The position numbers and the translations under genes are program-made. Positions 7,915 through 17,217 of a stretch of DNA of 33,276 bases are shown one piece after another. Position 1 is the stretch's first letter; each line of letters starts with the position of its first letter. The notes under the pieces were generated by a model. That model was not told the origin of the DNA, made no database searches, and worked only from the letters and a program-made list of their open reading frames with translations. This stretch comes from Acidobacteriota bacterium (GTDB lineage Bacteria; Acidobacteriota; Blastocatellia; Pyrinomonadales; Pyrinomonadaceae), in assembly GCA_029557535.1 (NCBI GenBank), contig JAKQII010000166.1, positions 1 to 33,276 of the forward strand, given 5' to 3'.

Positions 7915-10344
7915 TTACTCGACAACCGCGGTCGGCAAGTCGTCGCCGGGTTTGTCGGGTGTCCAGACCGGAGCCGTCGGGATCACCGGTTCGGATGGCT
8001 TCGAATCTTCGAGTGCATAACGCAGCACCTCGTCGATCATGTCAACCGGATGGATGGTCAGTTCCTCGCGAACTTCCTCGGGAATGTCGGCAAGATCCTT
8101 CTCGTTGTCCTTCGGAAGAACGATCGTCCGCAGACCAAAACGGTGCGCGGCGAGCAGCTTTTCCTTGACGCCGCCGATTGGCAGCACTTTGCCGCGAAGC
8201 GTGATCTCGCCGGTCATCGCCAGATCATGACGCGCTTTCTTGCCTGTCAGGATCGAAACGATCGCCGTCGCCATCGTGATGCCGGCGCTCGGACCGTCTT
8301 TCGGGATCGCGCCTTCGGGAACGTGGACATGAAGGTCCTTTTCGTTGAAAACGTCCGAATCAAGTCCGAGAGCCTCGGCGCGCGTCTTGACGCAAGTCAG
8401 CGCGGCCCTAGCCGATTCCTGCATGACCTCGCCGAGTTTTCCGGTCAAGGTCACATTTCCCTTTCCCTTGACGAGCGTCGCCTCGACCTGAAGCACGTCG
8501 CCGCCGACCTCCGTCCACGCCAAGCCGTTGACGAGGCCGACCTCGCTTTTGCGCGCGATGTCCTGTTTGCGGAAGCGGATAGTCCCCAAAAGCTCGCGGA
8601 CCTTTTCGGCGTCGATGACGGCTCTGAAGTCGTCCTTCGTCGATGAAACGACGAACCGTTTCGCGATCTTGCGCAGGCAAGACGAGATCTCGCGTTCAAG
8701 ATTGCGGACGCCGGCCTCGCGGGTGTAGTGGCGGATGATCTCGAGAATGCCGTCGTCGGTGAATTTTACCGCTTCAGAGTCGAGCCCGTTGCCGTCGGCC
8801 TGTTTCGGGATCAGGTGACGCTTGGCGATCTCGCATTTTTCGCGCTCGGTATAGCCCGAAAGATTAAGGATCTCGAGCCGGTCCTGAAGCGCCGGCGGGA
8901 TGGTGTGGAGCACGTTCGCCGTGGCGATAAAGAACACCTGCGAAAGATCGTAATCGACGTCGAGGTAATGATCGCGGAACGTGCTGTTCTGTTCCGGATC
9001 GAGAACTTCGAGAAGCGCGGCCGACGGATCGCCGCGGAAGTCGCGGCCAAGTTTATCGACCTCGTCGAGCAGGATCACCGGATTCACCGTTCCGGCCCGC
9101 TTCATTAGCTGGACGATCTGTCCCGGCAAGGCGCCGATATATGTCCGGCGGTGGCCGCGGATCTCGGCTTCGTCGTGGACGCCGCCGAGCGCGAGGCGGA
9201 CGAACTTGCGTCCCGTCGCGCGTGCGATCGATTTACCGAGCGACGTCTTTCCGACACCGGGAGCGCCGACAAAACAGAGGATCGTCCCCTTCGGGTTCTT
9301 GACCAATTGCCGGACGGCGAGATATTCGAGAATGCGGTCCTTGATCTTCTCAAGCCCGTAATGATCTTCGTTCAGCACCGTTTCGGCCTCGCCGAGATCC
9401 TCGATCTCTTCGGTCCGATGTTTCCACGGAACGTTGATCAGCCAGTCAATGTATGTGCGGGAAACCGTCGATTCGGCCGACATCGGCGACATCGCCTCGA
9501 GCCGCGAAAACTCCTGCAGCGCCTTGTCCTGCGCCTCTTCCGACATTCCCGCCTCTTCGATCTTCTTCTTGAGTTCTTCGAGTTCGGCCTTTTCGTCCTT
9601 GCGTCCGAGTTCCTTGTGGATCGCCTTGATCTGCTCGTTCAGATAGTACTCGCGCTGATGCTTGTCCATCTGCTTTTTGGTGCGAGCATGGATGTTGCGG
9701 TCGAGCTGCTTCTTTTCGATCTCCGTTTCGAGGATCTCGATCAGTTTTTGCAGCCGTTCCTGGACCGACGACATTTCGAGCAGTTTCTGCTTTTCCTCGA
9801 CGGTGATGCGAAGGTGCGACGACATTGCGTCCGAGATCTGCGCCGCCGAGATACCGCGTAGCGATGCATGCAGCGCGTCCGAGTACGCGTCGGGCGAGAC
9901 ACGCAGCAACTGCTCGACAAGATTGTGGATCTTCTGCAGCAGTCCGTCCGTTCGGTAACCCGATTCATCGACCGAGTCTACCTTGCGGACATAGGCGTAA
10001 AACATGCCGTTCTCGTCCTGCTCGACGCGAACGGCGACCCCGCGGTCGCGGCCTTCGACGACGACCTTGATCTGTCCGTTGTCCTGTTTCTGGGCCTGCA
10101 GAATGCGGCCGAGCGTTCCGATCGTGTAAACCTGATCCGGGTTCGGCTCATCGACCGACGCGTCGTGCTGGGTCGCGAGAAAGATATTCCGCTCGCCGGT
10201 CATCGCTTGCTCAAGCGCGGCGACCGAGCTGGCGCGGCCGATCTTGAACGCGACCTTGGTGTACGGAAATATCACGACATCGCGGATCGGAACCATTGGA
10301 AACCGCACGATATCCTTTGGCATCTGGTCAGAAAATTCTTGCAT
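7915..10344 (-). CDS. lon: ATP-dependent Lon protease
   Basis: The 809-aa protein has the full Lon-A plan. The N-terminal substrate-binding domain starts at [13 protein letters not shown] (15-27), a coiled helical region spans about 185-300, the AAA+ module carries Walker A GAPGVGKT (360-367) and Walker [10 protein letters not shown] (422-430), and the protease domain has the Ser-Lys dyad, Ser686 in PKDGPSAG and Lys729 in GGVKEK. Lon degrades misfolded and short-lived regulatory proteins. A 7-bp inverted repeat with a 9-bp spacer lies 21-43 bp upstream of the start. The long spacer on the clpX side is full of repeats, so lon probably has its own promoter. Confidence 0.97.
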   Translation of the reverse strand: MQEFSDQMPKDIVRFPMVPIRDVVIFPYTKVAFKIGRASSVAALEQAMTGERNIFLATQHDASVDEPNPDQVYTIGTLGRILQAQKQDNGQIKVVVEGRDRGVAVRVEQDENGMFYAYVRKVDSVDESGYRTDGLLQKIHNLVEQLLRVSPDAYSDALHASLRGISAAQISDAMSSHLRITVEEKQKLLEMSSVQERLQKLIEILETEIEKKQLDRNIHARTKKQMDKHQREYYLNEQIKAIHKELGRKDEKAELEELKKKIEEAGMSEEAQDKALQEFSRLEAMSPMSAESTVSRTYIDWLINVPWKHRTEEIEDLGEAETVLNEDHYGLEKIKDRILEYLAVRQLVKNPKGTILCFVGAPGVGKTSLGKSIARATGRKFVRLALGGVHDEAEIRGHRRTYIGALPGQIVQLMKRAGTVNPVILLDEVDKLGRDFRGDPSAALLEVLDPEQNSTFRDHYLDVDYDLSQVFFIATANVLHTIPPALQDRLEILNLSGYTEREKCEIAKRHLIPKQADGNGLDSEAVKFTDDGILEIIRHYTREAGVRNLEREISSCLRKIAKRFVVSSTKDDFRAVIDAEKVRELLGTIRFRKQDIARKSEVGLVNGLAWTEVGGDVLQVEATLVKGKGNVTLTGKLGEVMQESARAALTCVKTRAEALGLDSDVFNEKDLHVHVPEGAIPKDGPSAGITMATAIVSILTGKKARHDLAMTGEITLRGKVLPIGGVKEKLLAAHRFGLRTIVLPKDNEKDLADIPEEVREELTIHPVDMIDEVLRYALEDSKPSEPVIPTAPVWTPDKPGDDLPTAVVE

Positions 10345-10364
10345 AAATTGGTCTATCGAATCGG

Positions 10365-10387
10365 GAACTTTGCTTTCGATAAAGTTC
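10365..10387 (-). promoter_or_regulatory. Inverted repeat upstream of lon (possible operator)
   Basis: GAACTTT (10365-10371) and AAAGTTC (10381-10387) form perfect 7-bp arms around a 9-bp centre. The geometry resembles a heat-shock repressor site such as CIRCE (9-bp arms, 9-bp spacer), but the arm sequence differs. It could equally be a hairpin in the lon leader. Confidence 0.4.
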
Positions 10388-10444
10388 TATTGGGCCTTGA
10401 TTTCTAATTTTAGTTGATTGGGCGCGGCAAAGCCAAACAATTTT

Positions 10445-11060
10445 GGATTTTAGATTTTGGATTTGCGATTTGGGCCAGCGGTATTCCAAGATTTCAGGCC
10501 TCCGGCATTCCAAGCCAAGGGCATTCCAAGATTCCAAGCCGGAGGCATTTCAAGATTCCAGGCCTCCGGCATTCCAGAAGTCCAGGCCTCCGGCATTCCA
10601 GATTCCAGCCTTCGGCATTTTCTTCAGATTTCCGGGCGAGATTTCGGGACCGTTGACTTCCATTCGGGTTTTCGCGTCGCTTCGCGCGATTCGCAGTCCG
10701 TCCTCTCTTGATCGGAATCTGCGTTCATCGTTTTACGCAAGACAGGAAGAAAACCGGACAGCGAAATGCGCGAAATGACGCGAGAGTCAAAGCGCGATTC
10801 AAGATAGCGGCACTCAGCCGGCAAAAAAAACAAAACCGCGAATGAACCAATCGGAGCATTAACGGTCTGTGAAATCTTGAGTTGCCAACGGCTTGGAATC
10901 TTGAAATGCCTCCGGCTTGGAATCTTGAAATGCCTCCGGCTTGGAATCTTGGAATGCCCTTGGCTTGGAATGCCTCCGGCTTGGAATCTAGAAATGCCTC
11001 CGGCTTGGAATCTTGGAATACCGTTGGCTTGGAATGCCGAAGGCTTTGAATCTTGAAATG
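10445..11060. repeat. Lon-clpX spacer: two opposed arrays of 24-bp and 16-bp repeats
   Basis: The 716-bp spacer 10345-11060 has no convincing gene. On the right, 10890-11060 is a head-to-tail series of units starting GGCTTGGAAT: 24-bp copies at 10890, 10914, 10938, 10978 and 11002, 16-bp short copies at 10962 and 11026, and a last copy from 11042 that runs to the clpX stop codon. On the left, about 10480-10620, the same unit occurs in the opposite orientation (GGCATTCCAAGATTCCAAGC). The left array is preceded by ATTTTGGATTT words at 10441-10475. The centre 10621-10889 is unique sequence without a supportable open frame. The two arrays could fold into one long imperfect hairpin. Confidence 0.85.
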
Positions 11061-12299
11061 CTACGCTGCTTCGTCGAGATCCTTGATCAGCTCGAAGACA
11101 GGCTTCTTGTTTTCGACCATCTCCTTCGTGATGACAAGTTCCTTGACCTTCTTTTGTGACGGCAGGACGTACATTGAGTCGAGCAGGATCTCTTCGAGGA
11201 TCATCATCAAGCCGCGGGCGCCGACCTTCCGTTTGATTGCCCTGCGCGCGATCGCCTTGAGAGCGTCGTCGTTGAACTTGAGCTTGATGTTGTCGAACTC
11301 GAACTTGCGCTGGTACTGCTTGATCAGCGCGTTCTTCGGTTCGGTCAGGATCTTCAGCAGCGCGTCCTCGTCGAGTTCGCGCAAGGTTCCGAGAACCGGA
11401 AGACGTCCGACGAATTCCGGGATCAGGCCGTAATGGATCAGATCTTCGGGCTCGAGTTTCTCGATCGCCTCGTTCTGGCGCTGTTTGCTCGATTTGACGT
11501 CCGCCGAAAACCCGAGCGACTTGTTGCGGAAGCGCTTCTCGACTACCTTTTCGAGTCCGATGAACGCACCGCCGCAGACAAATAGGATGTTGGTCGTATC
11601 GACCGGCGTGAATTCCTGCTGCGGATGCTTGCGGCCGCCCTGCGTCGGGACGTTCGCGACCGTTCCCTCGAGGATCTTGAGCAGCGCTTGCTGCACGCCT
11701 TCGCCCGAAACGTCGCGCGTTATCGACGGATTGTCGTCCTTGCGGCAGATCTTGTCGATCTCGTCGATGTAAATAATTCCGTGTTGGGCGCGTTCGACGT
11801 CGCCGCCGGCGGACTGGAGCAGTCTCAGGAGGATCGTTTCGACGTCTTCGCCGACGTAGCCGGCTTCCGTCAGGCTCGTCGCGTCGACGATGCAGAACGG
11901 AACGCTCAGGATCCGTGCCAGCGTCTGCGCCAACAGCGTTTTGCCGGTTCCGGTCGGACCGATCAGCAGAATATTCGATTTCTGGAGTTCGACATCGGTA
12001 CGGCGTTTTGCGAGTTCGATGCGCTTGTAGTGCTGGTAAACGGCGACCGACAGCCGCTTCTTGGTTTCGTCCTGGCCGATGACGTATTCGTCGAGGAACG
12101 ATTTCAGTTCCTGCGGTTTCGGCAGCGTCGTGCGGACCGACGCGCTTTCGGCCTGCTCGTCGTCATTGATGATCTCGTTGCAGATGTCAATGCACTCGTT
12201 GCAGATATAAACGCTCGGACCGGCGATCAATTTCTTGACCTCGTTCTGCGACTTACCGCAGAAAGAACAACGCAGGATTTCTTCAGGGCGACGAATCAT
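11061..12299 (-). CDS. clpX: ATP-dependent Clp protease ATP-binding subunit ClpX
   Basis: The start is the ATG at 12299, giving 412 aa and [18 protein letters not shown] at the N terminus. The frame is open to 12548, but that extra 83-residue part is translated spacer repeat and overlaps clpP, so it is rejected. The zinc-binding domain has Cys11, Cys14, Cys33 and Cys36. Walker A is GPTGTGKT (113-120) and Walker B is IIYIDEIDK (175-183). [10 protein letters not shown] segment sits where the ClpP-contacting IGF loop is found. ClpX unfolds substrates and feeds them to ClpP, whose gene is just upstream in the same operon. The stop codon TAG abuts the lon-clpX repeat array. Confidence 0.96.
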   Translation of the reverse strand: MIRRPEEILRCSFCGKSQNEVKKLIAGPSVYICNECIDICNEIINDDEQAESASVRTTLPKPQELKSFLDEYVIGQDETKKRLSVAVYQHYKRIELAKRRTDVELQKSNILLIGPTGTGKTLLAQTLARILSVPFCIVDATSLTEAGYVGEDVETILLRLLQSAGGDVERAQHGIIYIDEIDKICRKDDNPSITRDVSGEGVQQALLKILEGTVANVPTQGGRKHPQQEFTPVDTTNILFVCGGAFIGLEKVVEKRFRNKSLGFSADVKSSKQRQNEAIEKLEPEDLIHYGLIPEFVGRLPVLGTLRELDEDALLKILTEPKNALIKQYQRKFEFDNIKLKFNDDALKAIARRAIKRKVGARGLMMILEEILLDSMYVLPSQKKVKELVITKEMVENKKPVFELIKDLDEAA

Positions 12300-12444
12300 G
12301 GAATTTTCGATTTTCGATTTGCGATTGCTCGTCCGATCGCGGAACGACAGACCACAGTCGGTCAACTTCCCAAACTCCGACGATTCACAATTGCGAGATG
12401 CACGAATCGCAAATCGCAAATTGCAAATTGCAAATCGCAAATAC
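12300..12444. repeat. ClpX-clpP spacer with GCAAAT repeats
   Basis: AATCGCAAATCGCAAATTGC-type words run through about 12405-12441. The opposite-strand words TTTTCGATTTTCGATTTGCG lie at about 12302-12322, so the spacer has an inverted layout. The repeat ends 3 bp from the clpP stop codon. No gene is present. Confidence 0.75.
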
Positions 12445-13029
12445 CTACTTCTCTCTGTGTTCGATGACCTCGTCGATGAGGCCGTACTCCTTCGCCTGCT
12501 TCGGCGAGAGGATGCGGTCTCGTTCGACGTCTTTTTCAACCTGATCAAACGGCTGGCCCGAGTGATTCGCCAGGATCTGCGACGTCATTTCGCGCATTCT
12601 GAGAATCTCCTCGGCCATGATGCGCACGTCCGTCGCCTGTCCCTGAGCACCGCCAGAAGGTTGGTGGATCAGGATACGCGAATGCGGCAACGCGAACCGC
12701 TTGCCCTTTGTTCCGGCCGTCAGCAGGAGCGCGCCCATCGAGGCGCACTGCCCGACGCAGATCGTCGTCACATCGTTTTTGATGAACTGCATCGTGTCAT
12801 AGATCGCCATTCCGGCCGTGATCGATCCGCCCGGCGAATTGATGTAGAGATTGATGTCGCGCTCCGGATCCTCAGCTTCGAGGAAAAGGAGCTGCGCGAC
12901 GATGAGATTCGCAACCGTGTCGTCGATCGGCGTACCGATAAAAATGATGCTGTCCTTCAGGAGACGCGAGTATATGTCGAAGGCACGTTCGCCGCGCGAA
13001 GTTTGTTCGACAACCATTGGCACTAACAT
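12445..13029 (-). CDS. clpP: ATP-dependent Clp protease proteolytic subunit ClpP
   Basis: The 194-aa serine peptidase has its catalytic triad in standard places: Ser97 in GQCASMGA, His122 in [10 protein letters not shown] and Asp171 in ERDRILSP. The handle region and the [18 protein letters not shown] segment (64-81) are typical. Fourteen subunits form the barrel that degrades proteins delivered by ClpX. It lies between tig (upstream) and clpX (downstream) on one strand, the common tig-clpP-clpX order. A long inverted repeat lies 65 bp upstream of the start. Confidence 0.97.
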   Translation of the reverse strand: MLVPMVVEQTSRGERAFDIYSRLLKDSIIFIGTPIDDTVANLIVAQLLFLEAEDPERDINLYINSPGGSITAGMAIYDTMQFIKNDVTTICVGQCASMGALLLTAGTKGKRFALPHSRILIHQPSGGAQGQATDVRIMAEEILRMREMTSQILANHSGQPFDQVEKDVERDRILSPKQAKEYGLIDEVIEHREK

Positions 13030-13093
13030 AGCTTTCTCTGTTTCCTTATCTTGAGATTTCGGACGGTTTGTTCAGGAGTTGCTTTAAGTCGAA

Positions 13094-13152
13094 GAAGATA
13101 AGTTGTTGAAATGACGTCTGATGCCGCCAAATGCATTCTACAACTTATCTTC
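13094..13152 (-). promoter_or_regulatory. 13-bp inverted repeat between tig and clpP
   Basis: GAAGATAAGTTGT (13094-13106) is perfectly repeated in inverse at 13140-13152, with 33 bases between. No T-run follows on the minus strand, so it is not a standard Rho-independent terminator. It may be an operator, an RNA processing hairpin or another spacer repeat. Confidence 0.5.
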
Positions 13153-13205
13153 GAAAAAGCAAATCGGAAATAAGACCGACCGCATCAATTGATTTTCAAT
13201 GGCGG

Positions 13206-14618
13206 TTATTTGTCTTTCTTCGCCGCCTTCTTCTTGGGCTTTTCAGCTCCGGCGTCTTCGGCCTTCGCCTTCTTCGCCTTCTTCTTTTCGGGCTCTGGTT
13301 CGGGCGCACCCGGCTCAAGCCACTCTCCGTCCGCGATCTTCGCGTGATCAAAAACGGCCTCGACCGCCTTCCGGGTCCGCAAAGTATTGGAAATACTGGA
13401 TTCTACGCCCTTCTGGCTGCGAATCTCGTCGACCGATACCTGGTAGTATTCGGCCATCTTTCCGAGTTCGTCCTCGATCTCGGCATCGGTCACCGCGATG
13501 TTTTCAAGCTCGGCGATCCGCTCAAGCAGCATCGCTCCGCGGACGTCAAACTCGGCCTGCTGGCGCATCTGGTTATACGCCATCTTGATAAAGTCTTCTT
13601 CGACCTTCTTGAGATCGAACCCGCGGTTCGCCATGTCGCGGGCAAAGTTATCGAGCAGGTTCCGCGCCTGACTTTCGATCAACGCGCTCGGCACCGGAAA
13701 CGCATGGCCTTGGATGATCGTATTGATCAATTCGTTGCGGACGCGGATGTCAGCCTCTGACTTGGCGACCGTTTCAAGATCCTGGGCCAATTTCTTGCGC
13801 AGATCCGACAGCGACTCGTACCCTTCATCGAGGCTCTTCGCCCATTCGTCGTCAAGTTCCGGCAGTTCGACCGTTCCGACGGATTTGATCTTGGCATGAT
13901 AATCGATCGTCTTTCCGGCGAGGCTCGGAGCCGAGAATCCTTCCGGGTATGTCACCGTGAAGTCCTTCTCCTCGTCGGTTTCGACCCCGGCAAGATTGTC
14001 GGTGAACGACTTCTCGATCGACTCGTCGCCGAGCTTGATCTCGAGGTCGTTCAGGACGATCGGTTCCTGCTCGTCGTCGCCGACAAAGGTTCCAGTCAGA
14101 TCGACGATCACCGTGTCGCCGTCCTTCGATTTGCGGCCTTCGACCGGTATCAGGCTCGCCGATTCGCTGCGCCGGGCCTCGATCAGGTTGTCGACCTCGT
14201 CGGCCGGAGCTGGCTTCACGCGTCGCGTCGCCTCGACGCCCTTGTAAGCCGGATCGGGAATCACCGGCATCACTTCGAAGTGAATGTGCAGGGACAGCGG
14301 CTCGCTTCCGTTCACCTTCATCGTGTCCCAATTCTCAAAGTGCATGTTCGGCTCGGTCAGCGGCATCTGGCCATGCTCTTTGATCGCTTCGGTCACGCGG
14401 TCAGGAAGGAGCTCGCGCACGACCTCGTTTTTGATGTCTTCCTTGTAGCGCAGACGCACGACGTCGAGCGGCGCGAATCCTTTGCGGAATCCGGGAACGC
14501 TGGCCGCTTTCGCGTATTTGCCCGATACTTTGTTGTAAACTTCACGGACCGCTTCCGCCTCGATCTCGATCTTGATCTCGCGTTCGATCTCCGATACTTC
14601 AATCAGTTCTGTCTTCAT
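13206..14618 (-). CDS. tig: Trigger factor (ribosome-associated chaperone)
   Basis: The 470-aa protein binds the ribosome exit tunnel and shields new chains. The ribosome-docking signature is present as GFRKGFAPLDVVRLRY near residues 43-58. The central FKBP-like domain follows, with GDTVIVDLTGTFVGDD near 166-181, and then the long helical C-terminal arm. The last 30 residues are a Lys/Ala/Glu-rich tail (KKKAKKAKAEDAGAEKPKKK), an extension not seen in E. coli and of unknown role. The gene heads the tig-clpP-clpX cluster, with a tRNA-Leu gene 43 bp upstream on the same strand. Confidence 0.96.
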   Translation of the reverse strand: MKTELIEVSEIEREIKIEIEAEAVREVYNKVSGKYAKAASVPGFRKGFAPLDVVRLRYKEDIKNEVVRELLPDRVTEAIKEHGQMPLTEPNMHFENWDTMKVNGSEPLSLHIHFEVMPVIPDPAYKGVEATRRVKPAPADEVDNLIEARRSESASLIPVEGRKSKDGDTVIVDLTGTFVGDDEQEPIVLNDLEIKLGDESIEKSFTDNLAGVETDEEKDFTVTYPEGFSAPSLAGKTIDYHAKIKSVGTVELPELDDEWAKSLDEGYESLSDLRKKLAQDLETVAKSEADIRVRNELINTIIQGHAFPVPSALIESQARNLLDNFARDMANRGFDLKKVEEDFIKMAYNQMRQQAEFDVRGAMLLERIAELENIAVTDAEIEDELGKMAEYYQVSVDEIRSQKGVESSISNTLRTRKAVEAVFDHAKIADGEWLEPGAPEPEPEKKKAKKAKAEDAGAEKPKKKAAKKDK

Positions 14619-14661
14619 CTAATCGACTCAATAATTGTTGATAAATATAGCTTTACGATAC

Positions 14662-14747
14662 TGGTGCCGAGAGCGAGACTCGAACTCGCACGCCTTGCGG
14701 CACAGGCTCCTAAGACCTGCGTGGCTGCCAATTTCACCATCTCGGCA
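14662..14747 (-). tRNA. tRNA-Leu (anticodon UAG)
   Basis: Read on the minus strand, the 7-bp acceptor stem TGCCGAG pairs with CTCGGCA, followed by an encoded CCA at 14664-14662. The D arm (TGGTGAAATTGGCA), an anticodon loop CTTAGGA with anticodon TAG, a long variable arm (TGCCGCAAGGCGT region) and a T loop of GTTCGAGTC are all present. The long variable arm and TAG anticodon identify tRNA-Leu. It reads CUA, and by wobble other CUN codons. Confidence 0.95.
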
Positions 14748-14752
14748 ACAAT

Positions 14753-14782
14753 GCGGAAACCGCCCCGGAGGACTGTTTCCGC
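14753..14782 (-). promoter_or_regulatory. Hairpin upstream of tRNA-Leu
   Basis: GCGGAAAC (14753-14760) and GTTTCCGC (14775-14782) are perfect inverted arms. They lie 5 bp upstream of the tRNA 5' end on its strand. The role is unclear: a leader hairpin removed by RNase P, or the terminator of another transcript without a T-run. Confidence 0.35.
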
Positions 14783-14887
14783 AACCTTGAATGTAGCTTG
14801 TTTGCGAGTGAAAGTCTAGCGACCGAATCAGCGCCGAAACGCCTTCGCGAGCACGGTTTGACGAGGTTCCGAAAGTTCGGACGAGCC

Positions 14888-15154
14888 TTATTTCGTGAGG
14901 AATTTCCGCCGGATCTCTTCGAGTTCCCGATTGGATCTGTCAAACTCGTCGAGCGCGAACGGATCGCCGTCGTCGAGCTCGTTGCGCTTTCCGCTGCCGA
15001 AAAGCAGTTTGTAACCGCCGTACCCGACAAGGCCGATGACGGCCGCGTAAACCAGCAACCAGAAGATCCCGAAGATCAATCCGATCAGCCAGTAGCCGAC
15101 GACCAACAGCGCCACGATCCCGATCAGTATCAGCAAAAGTTTGATTAAATCCAT
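14888..15154 (-). CDS. Small two-helix membrane protein of unknown function
   Basis: The 88-aa product has a nearly unbroken hydrophobic region from about residue 4 to 52, best read as two membrane helices joined by a short turn (LLLILIGIVALLVVGYWLIG, then FWLLVYAAVIGLVGYGGYKL). A charged cytoplasmic-looking tail follows (ELDDGDPFALDEFDRSN...RRKFLTK). An excellent AGGAGG Shine-Dalgarno lies 5-6 bases upstream of the ATG, strong evidence that it is translated. It is divergent from murE. I recognise no family. Confidence 0.75.
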   Translation of the reverse strand: MDLIKLLLILIGIVALLVVGYWLIGLIFGIFWLLVYAAVIGLVGYGGYKLLFGSGKRNELDDGDPFALDEFDRSNRELEEIRRKFLTK

Positions 15155-15189
15155 TGTTCCCTCCTTTGCGGTTTCGGATCCGGCTCATT

Positions 15190-15219
15190 TTCGCAAATCG
15201 AAAACTAAACCGCTATAAT
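15190..15219 (+). promoter_or_regulatory. Sigma-70-type promoter for murE
   Basis: TATAAT at 15214-15219 with TTCGCA at 15190-15195 as a moderate -35 box, 18 bp apart. The murE TTG is 40 bp downstream of the -10 box. Confidence 0.6.
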
Positions 15220-15258
15220 CCATCACAATTACGAAACGCTTTTTTTGAGGATAAAGTT

Positions 15259-16752
15259 TTGGATTTTAACGCGGTTGATATCGAAACCCTGGCGCGCGGA
15301 CTCGGCGCCGAACTTTCCGGCGACGGCAAAATTGCGGCCAGCAATGTCACGCACGATTCGCGACAGGCCCGCGAAGGCACTGTCTTTACAGCCATCCGGG
15401 GCTTGACGATGGACGGTCACCGCTTCGTCGGCGACGTCATGCGGCGCGGCGCCGCCGGCGTGATCTCTGAACTCGAGCGTCCGGTCGATTTTGAAGGTGC
15501 GTGGCTGAAGGTCGCAGACGCGCGTGAATCGCTCGCGAAGGCGGCGTCGATCATCTTCGGCGATCCGTCGCATGAACTGAATTTGGTCGGGATCACCGGC
15601 ACGAACGGCAAGACGACGACGACGTACCTGTGCTTCGCGCTTGCCGAGGCGGCCGGAGACAAGCCGGCGATGCTGACGACGGTCGAATACCGGATCCGCG
15701 ACAAGAGCGAACCGGCTATCCGGACCACGCCTGAAGCATCGGACACGAACCGCTTTTTGCGTGAGGCGCTCGACGCCGGGTGCAACATGGCGGTGATGGA
15801 GACCTCGTCGCAGGCGATCGATCTTCACCGATGCGACTGGCTGCGGTTCAAGGTCGCGATCTTCACGAATCTGACGCGCGATCACCTCGATTACCATCAC
15901 ACGATGGAGAATTATTTCGACGCCAAGAAACGGCTCTTCGACGGACGGCTCGGCGAGCGTCCCGCGTCGTCGGTTGTGAACATCGACGATGAATGGGGCC
16001 GGAGATTGACCGAAAGCCTCCGGTCGGAAGGCGCTCGCGTCGTGACCTTTTCACAGCGCGGCGACGCCGATCTGACGGCGCACGACATCGACGTTTCGAT
16101 CCTGCGCGGAACTTCTTTCAGGCTCGTCACGCCGGCCGGCGAACGGCGCGTCAATTCCCCGCTTGTCGGGCGCCCGCACGTTTACAACATGCTTTCGGCG
16201 ACCGCGGCCGCGCTCGAGCTCGGTTACGGTCTCGACGACATCGTCCGCGGCCTCGATTCGTGCGTCGGCGCGCCCGGGCGCTTCGAACGCGTCGCGCACG
16301 ACGGCGATTTCGCGATCGTCGTCGATTACGCGCATTCCGACGACGCGCTGCTCAATACGCTGAAGACCGCGCGGGACCTGACTTCGGCACGAATCATCAC
16401 GGTCTTCGGTTGCGGCGGCGACCGCGACAAGACGAAACGCGCGCCGATGGGCGAGATTGCCGGTGCGGAAAGCGATCTGGCGATCATCACGTCGGACAAT
16501 CCGCGGACCGAAGATCCGCTGCGGATCATCGAGGAGATTGAGGCCGGGATCAAGACCACTTCAACGCCGTACTTGGTAGTCCCGGACCGTCGCGAGGCCA
16601 TTAATGCGGCAATTTCGAAGGCGAAACCGAACGACCTCGTCCTGATCTGCGGAAAGGGACACGAGACCTACCAGATCATCGGAGACGAAAAATATTACTT
16701 TGACGATCGAGAGGTGGCGTTGGAGGCGCTTTCGCGCTTAGCCGAAGAGTAG
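15259..16752 (+). CDS. murE: UDP-MurNAc-L-Ala-D-Glu:meso-diaminopimelate ligase MurE
   Basis: The likely start is the TTG at 15259, 8 bases after a GAGG; longer in-frame extensions are not conserved in character. The 497-aa enzyme adds the third residue of the peptidoglycan stem. It has the ATP loop TGTNGKT (113-119), the TNLTRDHLDYH segment (203-213), the candidate carbamylated lysine in DAKKRLF (221-227) and DNPR (413-416), which marks selection of meso-diaminopimelate rather than lysine. It stands alone here: no murF, mraY or ftsI neighbours, so it is outside any division and cell-wall cluster. Its TAG stop lies at the edge of a repeat-filled spacer. Confidence 0.95.
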   Translation: MDFNAVDIETLARGLGAELSGDGKIAASNVTHDSRQAREGTVFTAIRGLTMDGHRFVGDVMRRGAAGVISELERPVDFEGAWLKVADARESLAKAASIIFGDPSHELNLVGITGTNGKTTTTYLCFALAEAAGDKPAMLTTVEYRIRDKSEPAIRTTPEASDTNRFLREALDAGCNMAVMETSSQAIDLHRCDWLRFKVAIFTNLTRDHLDYHHTMENYFDAKKRLFDGRLGERPASSVVNIDDEWGRRLTESLRSEGARVVTFSQRGDADLTAHDIDVSILRGTSFRLVTPAGERRVNSPLVGRPHVYNMLSATAAALELGYGLDDIVRGLDSCVGAPGRFERVAHDGDFAIVVDYAHSDDALLNTLKTARDLTSARIITVFGCGGDRDKTKRAPMGEIAGAESDLAIITSDNPRTEDPLRIIEEIEAGIKTTSTPYLVVPDRREAINAAISKAKPNDLVLICGKGHETYQIIGDEKYYFDDREVALEALSRLAEE

Positions 16753-16905
16753 TTGGGGAAGTTGGGAAAGTCTTGGAAATTTTGAAAGTTTTGGAGGTTC
16801 AGGAAGATTGGGAAGTTGAGGAAGCCAAGAACTTTCAGAGCTTCCAAAACTTCCCCAGCTTCCAAGACTTCCAAGACTTTTTAAGCTTTCTCAGCTTTCC
16901 AAACT
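16750..16905. repeat. Inverted GGAAGTTTTGGAA-type repeats between murE and the PilZ gene
   Basis: From the murE stop, words such as GGAAGTTGGGAAAGTCTTGG run to about 16825. From 16835 the complementary words CTTCCAAAACTTCCCCAGCT and TTCCAAGACTTCCAAGACTT run to about 16905, into the last codons of the convergent PilZ gene. The two halves can form a long imperfect hairpin and may serve as a two-way terminator. Confidence 0.8.
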
Positions 16906-17217
16906 GCTGACGAATTGTTCCAAAAAGCTGCGCTGGGCCTCGCCGAGGTCGATGAATTTCAGCGCGAATCCGATCTCGTAAACGTAATTGACTACCTCGC
17001 CCGAGAACTGTATCTTCATGCCCTCGCCGACCGGAAGAAAAACGCGGATGCGGTCTCCGTTCTCGAAGTTTCCCGAACACAGCACGAAGCATCCCTCGAC
17101 CGAGATGTCGCTCATCGTGCCCTGATGACGACCTTCAGCGTTCTCCCAGTTGATATCAATGTTCACCGCATATCGCGGCCATTTGCGCCGGTCAATTCCG
17201 GCTCGCCTGTCAATCAT
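16891..17217 (-). CDS. PilZ-domain protein
   Basis: The 108-aa product is a single PilZ domain. The RxxxR motif is Arg11-Arg15 in RRKWPRYAV, and the DxSxxG motif is DISVEG at 37-42. These are the c-di-GMP-binding residues in known PilZ proteins, so binding is likely. No output domain is fused. The ATG overlaps the stop of the upstream permease gene (ATGA), so both are co-translated. The last residues (SLES) are encoded by spacer-repeat sequence, so the C terminus may have been set by the repeat. Confidence 0.88.
   Translation of the reverse strand: MIDRRAGIDRRKWPRYAVNIDINWENAEGRHQGTMSDISVEGCFVLCSGNFENGDRIRVFLPVGEGMKIQFSGEVVNYVYEIGFALKFIDLGEAQRSFLEQFVSSLES

Noticed and set aside
10443-10778. 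Open frames across the lon-clpX repeats with FQASGIP-type repeat peptides
   Set aside because: All three frames are open because of the repeat itself; no start signal or family match.
10890-11060. Possible CRISPR array
   Set aside because: The units abut with no spacers of constant length between identical repeats, and no cas genes are near.
11625-12467. 280-codon open frame antisense to clpX
   Set aside because: Shadow of ClpX; it runs into spacer repeats at its end.
12300-12548. N-terminal extension of 83 codons on clpX
   Set aside because: It is translated spacer repeat, overlaps clpP and precedes a normal ClpX start with its zinc domain at residue 10.
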